From assembly GCF_963678635.1 (NCBI RefSeq), contig NC_087063.1, positions 17,050,449 through 17,114,448 of the forward strand: 64,000 nt of DNA, in the 5' to 3' direction. This DNA comes from Symsagittifera roscoffensis (taxonomy: Eukaryota; Xenacoelomorpha; Acoela; Convolutidae). Below are positions 1 to 12,100 of this stretch, piece by piece. Each line of letters begins with the position of its first letter. Within the stretch, counting starts at the first letter, position 1. A program made the position numbers and the translations under genes. Under the pieces are notes generated by a model, which saw only the letters and a list, made by a program, of their open reading frames with translations, searched no databases and was not told the origin of the DNA.

Positions 1-1960
1 TGCTAATGCAGGTGCAATTTAAACATGAAGTTTTCGTGTACCGATTTGTGCAATGATGAAATAAAACCAGCTAGTTAGCTTGCTCAAAAACAGTTTTGTG
101 AACCAATTCACCCCATGAAATTACTTCTCAAAAATCCTAGGTTTTTACTTGAATAACTTGCTAAGAAACATTTGAAGATTTGGTAAACCGGTTCACGCTA
201 AATGTTAGATTTAAAAAGTTTGGAGATCCTTGCTTGGCTTAAAAATCATAAATTTTTGTGATACGATTCACACAGTAATTTAAATTTAAATGTATTAGAA
301 GCTTGAATGGTTGTCTTAGAAAAATCTAATTGTCTGTCAATGGACTCCTGGTATGGATTTTTTTCAAAAGCTTACAGTTTCCCTGATTGCTGAGACAAAA
401 AGGAATTTTTATGTGACGATTCGGTTACGATTACTGCAAATTGACAAATTATTACACTTTCATGCAATACAAAGTAATTTTTAAGCACTTAGGGTTTTAA
501 AATTTCAGCCCTTGATTGGCTTTTCATATAATTGATTGGCCGGGGCGTTTTTTTCTTAAATGTCTCCAAATTGGGCGGCGCGATTCATTTATTTTCCTGA
601 TTATCTCAAAATAACTTACATTTGCGAACTGTTTCGTTCTTGAAAAACTTTTCAACTTTTTCAACGTGTCATCACTTCAATAGACTGCCTCAAAAAATCC
701 AAACTTTTTTCAAACCGATTTTTTTATTGCTTGCTTAGAAACACGTCTTGGAAGCTGAATCAGGCTGTGGTACATCTTTAAATTATGCGATGTGTTGTTG
801 CTTAATTAGCTTGCTAAACAACTTGAACATTTCGTGAACCCTTCACCTTATAGCACAGTTTCAAAAAATCGACGATCTCACTAAAATAGCTCACCTTAAA
901 GATTTTGATTTTGGCGAACGATTTACGCAAAATATTGTTGAATAACGGCTTAGTTTTTTGCAATCCGATTTATGCTATACGTTTTTTTTCCGACTCATGC
1001 TAACTTGACGTTTGTGCGATCTGATTCATGCTATAATTTAAGTTCAAAAATTTTGAAGGTCATCCCTTGAATAGCTTGCATAAAATGTCATCAGTTTCGC
1101 GAACCATTTCACGCTCAATAGCAACTTCAAACTTTTCAAAAATTGTTTTGCTTCGAAAATATTTTTCTTGTCAATCGAGTCCTATTATGGAATATTATAA
1201 AAAAAAAACTCAAAGTTTCCACGCTTGCTGAGAATCTTCAACTTGATGAGAATCGTTTCTTTATGAAATCCCTTGTCCTAAACTTCAGTAAATTTTTCAA
1301 ACAGCTCAAAGCATGGATAGCTTGCCAAGAAATTCTAAATTTTGTGTGCGATTCATGGAATTAAATAATTAGAAAGTTTTCAAAGTTTTATTGCTTGAAT
1401 AGCATTCTTAAAAAACTCGATTTTTTAGCAAACCAATTCAGTCAATCTATTACCTGAAAAGTTTCGAAAATCATCGCTTGCATAGCGTACCTTGAAAAAC
1501 ACCAACTTTTGCGTTTGCGATACGAGTCACGCTATGAAAGATCTCTATTCAAGCTATAATCAAGTTGTATAAAAAACTAAAAGTTTTGCTCATTGGTTAA
1601 TAACGGCATAATACAAATGTATTTTTTTTTCTTTGAAAATCATCGCTTGAATGGTTTGCTTAGAAAAACTAACTTTTGATCAATCGATTCATGGTATGAA
1701 ATACCGCGAAAACTTCAAATTTTGCATAAATTCAGAATGCATAAATGTTTAGAAAAATTTTTGACTTTTTTCAAACCAATTCGTGGTATGAATTAGCCTT
1801 ACAAACTTTCACTTGTTTTATCACTTGCGTGGCTTGTCTAGAAAGTATATCTAAACTTTTGCAAATGATTCACGATACAGAATAACTTGAATTTACCCAA
1901 AGTTTCAATACTTGAAAGTTTTGCTGAGCGCAAATAACTTTTTACGAGCTGATAGATAAA
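1..1960. repeat. Degenerate tandem repeat (period roughly 70-95 bp)
   Basis: The phrase 'aatagcttgctnagaaaa', followed by 'tttgcgaaccgattcacgctat' (split and mutated) and then 'aaagttttgaagatcatcgcttg', recurs about every 70-95 bases. Recognisable 'agcttgct' cores lie near 78, 154, 231, 302, 730, 812, 1070, 1317, 1655 and 1830. Copies are strongly diverged. It reads as an old minisatellite or satellite block cut by the left window edge. Confidence 0.6.
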
Positions 1961-3133
1961 TGGAGATGGGCTTTTTAATTGTCTGTCTGCTTTTTTTTGT
2001 CGGCTTAAATTTTAAAAGTTCAGATTTGTCTAGAATTCCGAAAGCTCCTTCTCTAGTTTTTATGGTTCAGGTAATTTTGTTCCGAATGTTTTGGGAAGTT
2101 TATGCAATTTTTATAAATTGATTTGGTTAAAACAATTTTTTGAAGGTTTTTAAATTTTTTTTCTTATTTTTTATCACTCTCATTATTTTTTGCATCGCAA
2201 TTCTTTTTGTATCGCAATCCAACTATTCTGAAAGCTTTAAACTATGTAAAACGCGTTTAGCTGATACTCAAAACTAATTTTCGATACTCGCTTCCCACAA
2301 CAGGCATTCAGTATTATTTAAACGAAATTATTTGAATATCTGGTATGTTTTCAGCTTCGATGTTAAACTATAACAAGACTAGCTTTAGCTATTTTAAATT
2401 CTTTGTTGGACAGAAACGCAAGATTTAGCATTTCTGAAAAGTAATTTTCATGTTGCTTTATTTTTATTATCAAATTTTAGTCATATAATTTTCAAATACT
2501 CGATTTAAAACAGTCTATGACAAATAGTTTTATCGCAATGACCCAGGTAATCTAGGAAATAGCAAAATTTGAAACCTTAGAAAACAAAATTTGGCAACTA
2601 GAAATTGGACAAATAGGTGTCAAACTGTTGTCTTAACTGAGATGAAAAAAAAAACTGACGACAAAACGCCTTTATTCTAAATTATTTTTCATAAAACAGC
2701 GGCATACTTCAATACACTATGGTAACATAAATGTATGATGATTTTCATTTTGGTATTAAAAACGGTTCGGTTCCTGGTTGACTTTAAATTGCACCCTTGA
2801 AAAACACATTTGCTTGGTTCAAAAGTTGTTCAGTGCAATTAAATCTGGTGTCATTTACCATCTCAGTTTAATAATACACGTTAAGATAGATGGCCCTTAT
2901 TTTACATGGTTAAAGTTGATGTAAAGTTTTTTTTTCACTTTTAAATGGGGATTTTTCGACGCAGGTTGAAATAAAGGAGCACTTAAGGATCTTCACGTAC
3001 ATATGTCGAATGCGTGTTTTTGTTTGCTGCTATCATTGTTCCCGATTAACTATCATTGATCAGTTATCGTCTCAAAAAAGAAATAAACTTTTCTTTGCCT
3101 TTATTTAACTGAAATAAAAAACAATCTGAGGCG

Positions 3134-3156
3134 ATTTTTTTTCTCGACCAGAGAAG
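3134..3156 (+). promoter_or_regulatory. Candidate 3' splice acceptor just before the start codon
   Basis: A run of T and C ending in 'ctcgaccag' stops five bases before the ATG at 3157. This is the layout of a splice acceptor. It could belong to a 5' UTR intron or to spliced-leader trans-splicing, which in trans-splicing animals often occurs close to the ATG. No upstream donor could be identified. Inference only. Confidence 0.4.
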
Positions 3157-3176
3157 ATGAGAAATATCATCTTCTG
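3157..3176 (+). CDS. Exon 1: start codon and first part of signal peptide
   Basis: A 20-base coding exon reading MRNIIF plus two bases of a Cys codon, then a strong donor (TG|GTAAGTAA). It ends in phase 2, exactly what exon 2 needs. The ATG has A at -3. Joined to exon 2 it gives a good signal peptide: a basic residue, then a hydrophobic core ([14 protein letters not shown]), then small residues for cleavage. No other upstream ATG exon was found that fits both phase and hydrophobicity. Confidence 0.75.
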
Positions 3177-6100
3177 GTAAGTAATGAACATATTTTGTCT
3201 CTTATATGAAATTTACAGGCAATGCTGCTGAGTTACAAAACTTCCGGATCCTTTTCATTTAAATCAAAAATTTTAAAAAATATATCGGTGAATGTACAAA
3301 AATGGAGAAGAGTAGTCAAAAGTTAGTATAAGAAGAGTATAAAGCAAGGTCGGGTTAACCAAGTATTGTGCAAATAACCCATGGGCGTTTTTGCTGATGC
3401 TGTACATAGCTTTTATTTAGACTTTTTTTGTAGGTTTTGTTGAAAAATTTACAATGTGGCAAACGCTATCTAGGATTTCGCTCTGATAATTAAAACCAAT
3501 GGGTGTCTACCAAAAATACTTTCGTTGAGTATTGAAAAAGGGGCCTTCTGTCTGTCGAAGAAGAAACTAATATCCAACAGAAGAGAGACATGCGTTCTCC
3601 GTTCCTCATAAACCGTCGTTTTATTATAATTGACGAATTAAAAAGTAGGCTGTTTTTTCTTTAATTTTGACCATTTCTCGTTGTTGTCGGCTCCTGCTAA
3701 CTACATATCTTTCTGTGTTGCAATTTATTCAAGTAATTTAAAACTCCTTTTCGCTTCTGTACGAAGCACAAATAACACTATTTTTTTTCTACAGTGCGTG
3801 GCTCGCTATAGCACTGTTCGCAGTGTGTAGTGATGCCTCTTCGGGTGGTAACTCCTCAGCCTCCGATCCCGCAGCTAGTGATTCCCACTACTGTCTGTTC
3901 ATCCAGCTGGCATGCAATTCGACAGATAAGATTGCCGTACTGCAGCAAGATGGATACAGCTTGGTGCAGAGCAAGACTGACAACATCACTTGCTTCTTAG
4001 AAAAGTGAGTAGAAAACATCTTCTCTCACCCAATGAAGCTCATTTAAAAAATGAAAAAAATGAAAATTTAAAAATTTTTCAAGAAAAAAAAATTGTTGGA
4101 ATCAGTTTAAATTTTTCCGAAACTATTTAAACTTTTTTAAGCTATCTTAGTTTTTTTGAAGTCTGTTTTATCGCAGTTTTTTGCTAACCTTTTTTTTACT
4201 TCAAGAGTCTCACCGTAAAATATTTGAAGTGCTGTTTCCTAATCTTTATCATTCTAGCCTCTCAGCCCCCCTTTCCCATCCTAGAAATATTTTTAAAAAT
4301 TTAGCACAACCGGCAGTTTTGTATTGTTATTTGTTGGTGTGCTAAAGTTTGTTGGATGGGTGCTATGATGGAAAATGTCCGTTTGTATGCAGAAAGGTCG
4401 AATGTCTTAAAATTTTCTACGAATGAAAATCATACAAATCGTCGAACACTCTTTCTGGAAAAAATTGCTTGATTTGTTCCTTTTTGTGTTTTCATTTCAA
4501 TTTTGCTTTCTGATCGTATTCTTGAACAAACTTGACTTCGATTTCAATATGCAGTCTTTTAAGTTCATCAGTCATGAGCTTTTATTGTATCTAAAACGTA
4601 TCAGTTTCAACAAAACGCCCTCAGTGTTACCTCATGCGATGTTTTTTAAGCAAAATGCTGTTTGTTGAAATTGTGAAATTGAAAAGTTGTCGAAATGAAA
4701 TTGCAGGAGCTTGGAAATTAAAAGTCAGTAAGCGCCCATTTGAAATCAGTTTTACGTTTGTTGAAATTTATGTCAATTTTTAAAAAATGGTCAAGAAATT
4801 TTAACATGAAAGCAAAATGGTGCATTATCAAGTTTCATAGAAGTTTTGAACCCTAAAATTATTAGGTCTCTGAAATCATGATTTTAATGGGCAATATTTT
4901 GTAAACTAGGTATTCAGTATCTCGTAAATAGTGTCTAAAATCTAAGCATTGAATCTCAACTTGTTATCCTCTCTCCCGTAAAACCAGCTCTGTTTTGAAT
5001 CGGTCTCGAACCAATTTTTTCAGGCCCACAACTGAAGGTCTTCTATCTGGAGACAACGTTCAATGCTGTGAAGGATACGTGGGTGCAGACTGCTCATTAA
5101 CCGAGGACAGTATGTCAGGTATAAGTTATTTAAATTCGTTATTTAATTTTTTAACTAAGAATTTTTCCCCAGTATAAGTTTTTAGCAAACAATAACACAA
5201 AACTTTCAGCTATTTACCCAAATTAGCTTAAATTAAAAAAAACAATCATGGAGAGGATACCCAAAGGCATACATGATACATATTATTATGATACATACTA
5301 TCGCCATCTTACTTTTCCTTGAGATGAAGTTTTAATTTGAGATGAGCCATCTTACTCTTCACTGAAAGAGGATTCAAATAAATGAGTAAATGATCAATGC
5401 TGACCGTTTCCACTGGATTTATGATTTGAGAAAAGATAATATTGATACTTTGTCAGCTCTTTAATTGTTTTTGATGTATTTTCAGCATCTGGAACGTACG
5501 TGAAGGAAAATTTCATGAAGAAATTGGATCAACTCACGGACGAATGTGGGACAAATGGTGAGTTGGGATGTATATATTTTTTTGTCACCAGGCATTCAAA
5601 AAGATCAAAAAAAATTTCTAAAATATGATATTCAAAAATATTCAATAAATTTTATGATTGATTACAAGCTTCCCAGATTATGATTTGGTTGCTCATGAGA
5701 AGAACTTAAAAGATCATAAGATCATTTCTTAGCATATCAAGGCAGTGGCGTATTTGGGAGTTTTTAATAGCTAAGCAAACTTGGTTCGTCAAAACCTAAT
5801 TTGTCCCAAGAGTATTGTTATCGCTTTTCGCTATCGCCAATTTTTAAAAATCAATGTTTTGTGTTTCTCAAGGTACCGCTTATTCGCGGTATAGTTCGCA
5901 AGTTTCCTTATAGAATGTCCAGAGATTTGCGTTTATTGTCCCGAAAAATTATTTTATTTTTTTTATTTAATTATTTAATAATAATCATATCATATCATAT
6001 CATGTCATAATCAGACAAAATCATATGAGCCGATCAGAACGCAGAATTCAAAAGTTTGAAAAAAGAGTGTTCGATCATTTAGTGTTTTGAGAAGTTCAAA

Positions 6101-9100
6101 AGTTTTTTTTTCACCATTGGTACTCCATGTCATGAAATGAAAGTTGGTTAATAGTTATTTTATTTTCAAGCTAGCAACTTATAACCAAACATTACATGAA
6201 ATTGTATGCTGACAATTTAGTTCGACTTGGGATAATATCAAAATAGCATCAAACTGTCGGGTGGCATCTCCATGAGCGAAATCTTTTCGCCTCTTTGATT
6301 AATTAAGAACATATAGACAGAACCCAAGAAAGAACCATAAAAATTGCTGCCAAAATCTGAAAATCAACGCAAAATTCACGCTTCTAGGTGTAGTTTAAAA
6401 TATTAAAATAAGATGACAAAAAACATTGTCGTTGTTAGGCTTAATATAAAAATAAGATGACAAAAAACATTGTCGTTTATAGGCTTAATATAAAAATAAG
6501 ATGACAAAAAACATTGTGGTTGTTAGGCATGCAGCCAGTGGACCCGAATAGAGTAATGGCCACGTGTATTGCAATGGGCAGCCACGCAATCCGTACCTTC
6601 GACAACCACTACTACTACTTCATGCCCAACTGTCGCTACTATCTCACCAAGGCCAAGGACGACAGCTTCCACGTCCTCCTAGACTACCTGAGCTGCAAGA
6701 ACGGAACTGACACTCAATGCAAGAAAAAGGTACACTCATAGGCGATCATCTTTTTTTTTCATAGAGTGAGAATATTTTTTTGTAGAAAAGTTCAGAAATC
6801 AATACATAGCAAAAAATATTATATACCACATATCGTGACTGAAAACATAAAGCATAAAAAATAGAGCCAGTGATTTCTATGGTTGTTTTTGAAGTTGTTT
6901 TCATTAGATGATTGGGTCTAAACACGAATACTTCTTCTTTGACGAAGCTCTATACTTGAAAAAAGTTTACATCTTACCCCACAAGATTATGAACTATGGT
7001 GAAAGGAGTTAAAACAGAGAAAGGCAGCGGCTACTGCTCTTGATTTTGACAGTCATCTGTTAAATGGTTGTTAGTTTTGATTTAGTTGTGCTAAAGTTTT
7101 TGGCTATCAAATCCTATGTCACTATTTAGTCATTTTTTTTGCGTTGCTTGAAAGTTTGTTTTGGATAGAGGATGCTCAAACCACAAGAATGAGTCCAAAA
7201 AAGAACGATATTTGATTTAAATAACTGACAATTCTGAAAAACAAACGAAAAACCCCAAAATTTAACATTTAATTTCTGGCTTTTTGTTATAATGACTCAT
7301 TCAGAAAAAATATTCCCCCTAAAGTGAATGGCATAGTCTAATTAATAATATAGTTCTCGAGGGTCTATATTTCTAAAAATAATAATAGTGCACCATTATT
7401 TAAATACTACCGGCTAATTTGAGGTTGCGAATTTGTCCTAAAAAGATGATCTTCTAAATCCCTTTAGTTTTCTAGCAATCGTAGTTTTTTAATGCTTGCG
7501 ATAAGCAAGCGTAATCAAATCGGAATATGGAGTTTTTTTGGGTTAACAACTTGTTTAACATAATCACTTGGCATCTTGGTTCATAATGAATTTATAGTTT
7601 TAAGCTTCTACGGCACACTTAGTTTGAAGGCATCGCCACGCTTGGGACGGCGAAGGTCCTGAGTTCGAATCTGACCAATAGATTTTACCGTTTCAAAAAA
7701 ATTGTCGGCTCATTATTTGTCTGCTTATGTTTCGTTGGCTTAGTTACCGCATCTTAGATTTTTTCTCTGTATGCAGTTTTTTTTGTTGCTTTTTAAGTTC
7801 TCATTTTTTCCTGCAATTTGTAATTCTACCAGCCTTGACTTCGTATATTTTCCTTTTTGATTTTTTTATCGCTTAAAAAATTTTTATTGGCCTACTCACT
7901 TTCTTTTTGGGTAGTTCGAGGGAATCTTTTGAGTAGTTCAAGGGAACTTGTATGCTTTTCCCCAGATTGCACAAAAGGTTGAAAATCTCAGAATAGAAAT
8001 TATAGTTCAAAGTTTTTCATGACAAAAGTTTTTTTCGCTCAAAAATTGTATTCGAATTTTCATTAAGCGCCGTCGAATTTTTTCTGGACGTGTTTTCCGC
8101 AAATAGAGCATCATTTCAGATAACATTTTGAAATTTTTTTAATTATGGTTTCTTCGAAAATGTTTCGATTTTCTTTGGACATAGTGGCTCTCTTTTTCTC
8201 CTGTCTGCTTCCTTGCAATGCTGTTGTTGTGCTATCGCAAGTGATGCGAAGCTTCCATTCGCCCCTGTGTTGCAAGTTTGCTCTTTTTCCAAAAAAAAAC
8301 CTGAAACAAATTACCAAACAAAATCGGTAGAACCGATTTGTTAGTGCCTAATAATTTTTTAAGTTGAGATTTCTGTATAACCTAAAAATTAGAGTTGCTG
8401 AGAAATCGAGATTTGTTTGAAAGCTGAAAAAAATATATATTTTGTTTAAATTTTGAAAGATTATGATCCAGTTTTTTTCAAATTAATGTCATTTTATCAT
8501 AAATTGTTCTTGAAAGTCAAGAGCTTTAAGGACATAATTTTTTTTCGAAATCTTCCAAAAAAAAATTCGGTAGTTTTTTCGGTTAACCAATTGTTTGATA
8601 TTTTTCGAACTTCTGTTGGCTTTGTCTTAAATGTTAACGAACGAAGTTATTTAACACGTATAAATATTGTGTTATCTTTTGTTGTTTTTTCAGGAAAAGT
8701 TTTAGGATTTTGCAGTATGATTTTTGATTTCATTTTGAATTCAGTTGAAAAAATAAATTAATTTGGTTAAAAGAAGGCAAAATACGCTATCTAAACACCA
8801 ATTTTAAATGGCGCAAAAAAATGAATGATTTCAAAAGTCAAAAAAGTTTTTTTATGGATTTTTCACCAGAAAATAAAAATTACTCATTAATCCAGTTTCT
8901 CTAATTCGGTTAGTTCTATGAAAAAATGACAAAAATTAAAGATTTTTAAAATTCAAAGTCCTTTAACTTGATATATTTTTTCGAATTTCGTTTGTTGAAA
9001 AAAGTTGAAATATCGTTTTTAAGGCTCCTGATAGTTTTCAAATTGTGTGTTGGCTTTGTTGTATATAAATGACAATGACTTATTCAATGCTCGAAGTGTA

Positions 9101-12100
9101 TATGCGGGTATATTGAATTTCGTACTGATTGTTGTTAATGAATATAAAAAATTTGTGAAAGACTAGAATCTCAGTGGATGTGAACTATGTCATTCGTCTA
9201 TCCTTTCCTCAATCATTGTGGTTATTCGATTAATTTTTGATGATGTTGCTTAAGTCTTAACTTTGGAGAAATTTATTTAGTGTCTTTGTAGAGGAATATA
9301 ATGATAAAAGCCATGAATTTTCATTGCCCTTGCGATAAGTAGTAGGTGCATGTTAGGTATGGGCCTTGTGTGCCTGTTATGAGTTCCTTTAATAGTATTT
9401 ACGAGTGTCGGCTTTAATTCCGTCGGCTTATTTTCCGAATGATTTTTTTTTCAATTAATTCTTGTTTTTTTTTTGTAAGATTGGTTGAAGTCGTCTTGCA
9501 ATGTATTGGAAAAATCTAAATCAATTTGCTAGACCTTTTTTAATTGAAGTAGAAAATTAAAACATGAAAAAAATTTCAATTTTTTTTGCAAATTTAAAAA
9601 AAAAATTTTAGTTTTATTTTTTGTTCTTTTTTCAGTTTGCACAATCAATTTGGTTTAAACACTTGATGGCTTTCATTGTTCAATCAGCTGTTTTTTCACT
9701 ATTTTTTATTCTGGTGTAAGTGATTGAATTTATGAGTTTTCAAATTTTTTTCGTTTATTTTTCTGAAGTTTTTTTACGACAATTGAAAATATATGTTCAT
9801 CGCTTTATAGTCCACATTGTTCTGAAGTTTAGCTATTTCAATTGAAAAACGATAAGCAAACAAGCCTGAATTGCCAGTAGTTGAAAATGCAAGTGTTATT
9901 CATTCTAGTCTCAGGTGGGACTTACAACTGCAAAGATGTTTTATGAAATCATATTCTTCCTGCTGAACTTGTGCCTGCTCAAAGATTTTCGGCTTAATTT
10001 TCTCTTCGTTTTTTCTCTTCGATGTGTGTCCAATCGCAAATGGCGCGAAGCTCAGCTTCGCCTCTGTGTAGAAATACTTATTTTTAATGAGTTTTGTGCA
10101 TCTTCCTTTCAAATAAAAAAAGCGACCCGAGCATTACTTTTCGCTTCTGCTTGAATGGAACTTAATAATATATTTTTTATGCTTTGGAAAATACTTAACG
10201 TCAAGTTCGAATAACATTTTTTTTGAAAGATCTCTACAGTTTGAGTCTACTGTGTTTTAAAGTTTCTCAAAATATTTAGAGAAGGAACAATTTTGTCTTA
10301 TTCAAATCTTTATATTCCTTTTTCACTTTCAGATAGTGAAACAAGAAATTTCTAAATCAAGTTTTCATACTTTTTCTAAGCCAGTCTTTAAATTGCCTTT
10401 TTCATTTTCAGACAGTGGACGTGAAATGGTCAGTTGGTGACTTCATATACAGGGTGTTCGTGTCAGAGGACCTGCAGTTGACTCTGTACAAGGTGGCTTT
10501 CGGTTCGGATGTTCTGAATGCAGACCCAATCTTGACTTGGGATCTGGTATCTTCTTCCTCCAACAGCAGCACCAGTGACGCTTGGTCAGACAACCACAAA
10601 GTGTCAATTGAAAAGGAGCAGGACTATGTATACATTGAGAGTGAGTCGTCGATGAGAATAGTTCAGAATCTTATATAGGTCACGATGATTTGTTCAGGCT
10701 TAAATTCATTTTTCGCATTTTAGCTTTTGATTTTTTTTGAAATTCAGTTCATTTCCTTTGTTAAAAATGAAGGCAAACTCCACTATTGGACAGTGAAAAC
10801 GTAAAGGTCACGAAAAACGTGACGGACTTCTAGTTTCGAAATTGGAAATTTATTATCGAATTTCCCAGCTAAATAAAAGTTTTACCTATTCATCCAGTTT
10901 TCTCAAATTGGGCTAATTTGATTTTTTTTAAATGTAAATCACAAAATGTTCTAGAAATTCAAAGAGCTGTAAGGGCATCTCTTTTTTTTCGTTAAAATTC
11001 GAAGATTTTTTCAAAAAATGAGTCCTTAATTTTTTCTGTTTACTTGCGTTCTTTGACTTTTTCCAACTGTCTCTAGGCTATGTCCTATGAATAGTTACCT
11101 TAAAACAGATATGTCGATCCACTGGTAAAAATCATAATATATTCGTTATCAAGAAGAGAGCACTTGATTCTGATTTACATAACTAATAACCATAAAAGAA
11201 TCCGATCCTGCAAGAACATCAAAAAAGCCAGTTAGCTACCAGAGTGCTCATCTCCGCAGATATTAACACAGACTATTAGTTAACAAATAGCTTTTTAGCT
11301 TCAAGGTATCATGTATCTGTAGCGTAGAAGTAGGGAAGGAGACCAGCAACAAAATAAGAGGGTTCGAACCGGGCAGGGTCGGATGTTTTTAACGAATTTT
11401 TTCGTATATTAGTTAAAATGCGTCAGCTATATAAATTGAGACATTTTAGTTGATTAATTTCTTTTCAAATTGACTGGTACTGCTAATGCAACATAATTTG
11501 CCTGCGTCACTTAGCAGTTATGTAGACTCATAATTGGCGTGCGTCACTTAAGAAATTTTGTAGACTCAAAGTTTTACTCATTCAGTTTTTCCCAATAGTG
11601 TTATTAGTCATATTTTTGCTTGTGTATGCGAAGTGAAACTTCGCCTCTGTGTAAATATATCATGTTAAAACCCTCTTAGTCATTATACAAACGACATTAA
11701 AAATTTTCTGAAAGTTTTAATATTGTTTAGAAAAACTGGTTTGAAATTTTTGATATCTGCAAAAAGTTTGAAAATTTTTTCGAAAAGGTTGAATTTGGCC
11801 AAAACATGAATATGGTCGGAACCTTCTGTGCTAACTGCACGGCAAGTGGCTATCCTTTTTGATATATGCGGTTTTTCATTCTTTTTGCAACTCACTATAG
11901 AGGCGTAGAGATAGAAATGTGTACCTTTTAGATGTGATATTTGCTTAAATTGGGTGTTCTTATAAAATAAACTCAATTTAACCTAATTTTTCAGTATTTT
12001 ACAAGCAATTTTGTCAACCAACTGACATATTTTGAGCATGATTGTAATTAAAATACTTACTCTATCGTAAATAAGTTTTTTTATGTTGATTGTACTTTTC

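Larger units (their letters stand above)
1..3156. other. 5' flank, no coding sequence found
   Basis: AT-rich sequence with no credible coding frame. Bases 1 to about 1960 are a degenerate tandem repeat (listed separately). Bases 1960-3140 are unique-looking AT-rich DNA with no recognisable core promoter, CpG-rich block or tRNA. The promoter and any 5' UTR exon may lie here or further upstream. Confidence 0.6.

Noticed and set aside
8145-8330. Open frames on both strands around a hairpin repeat
   Set aside because: They arise from the dispersed hairpin element. The + frame looks signal-peptide-like only by chance and has no matching downstream exon.
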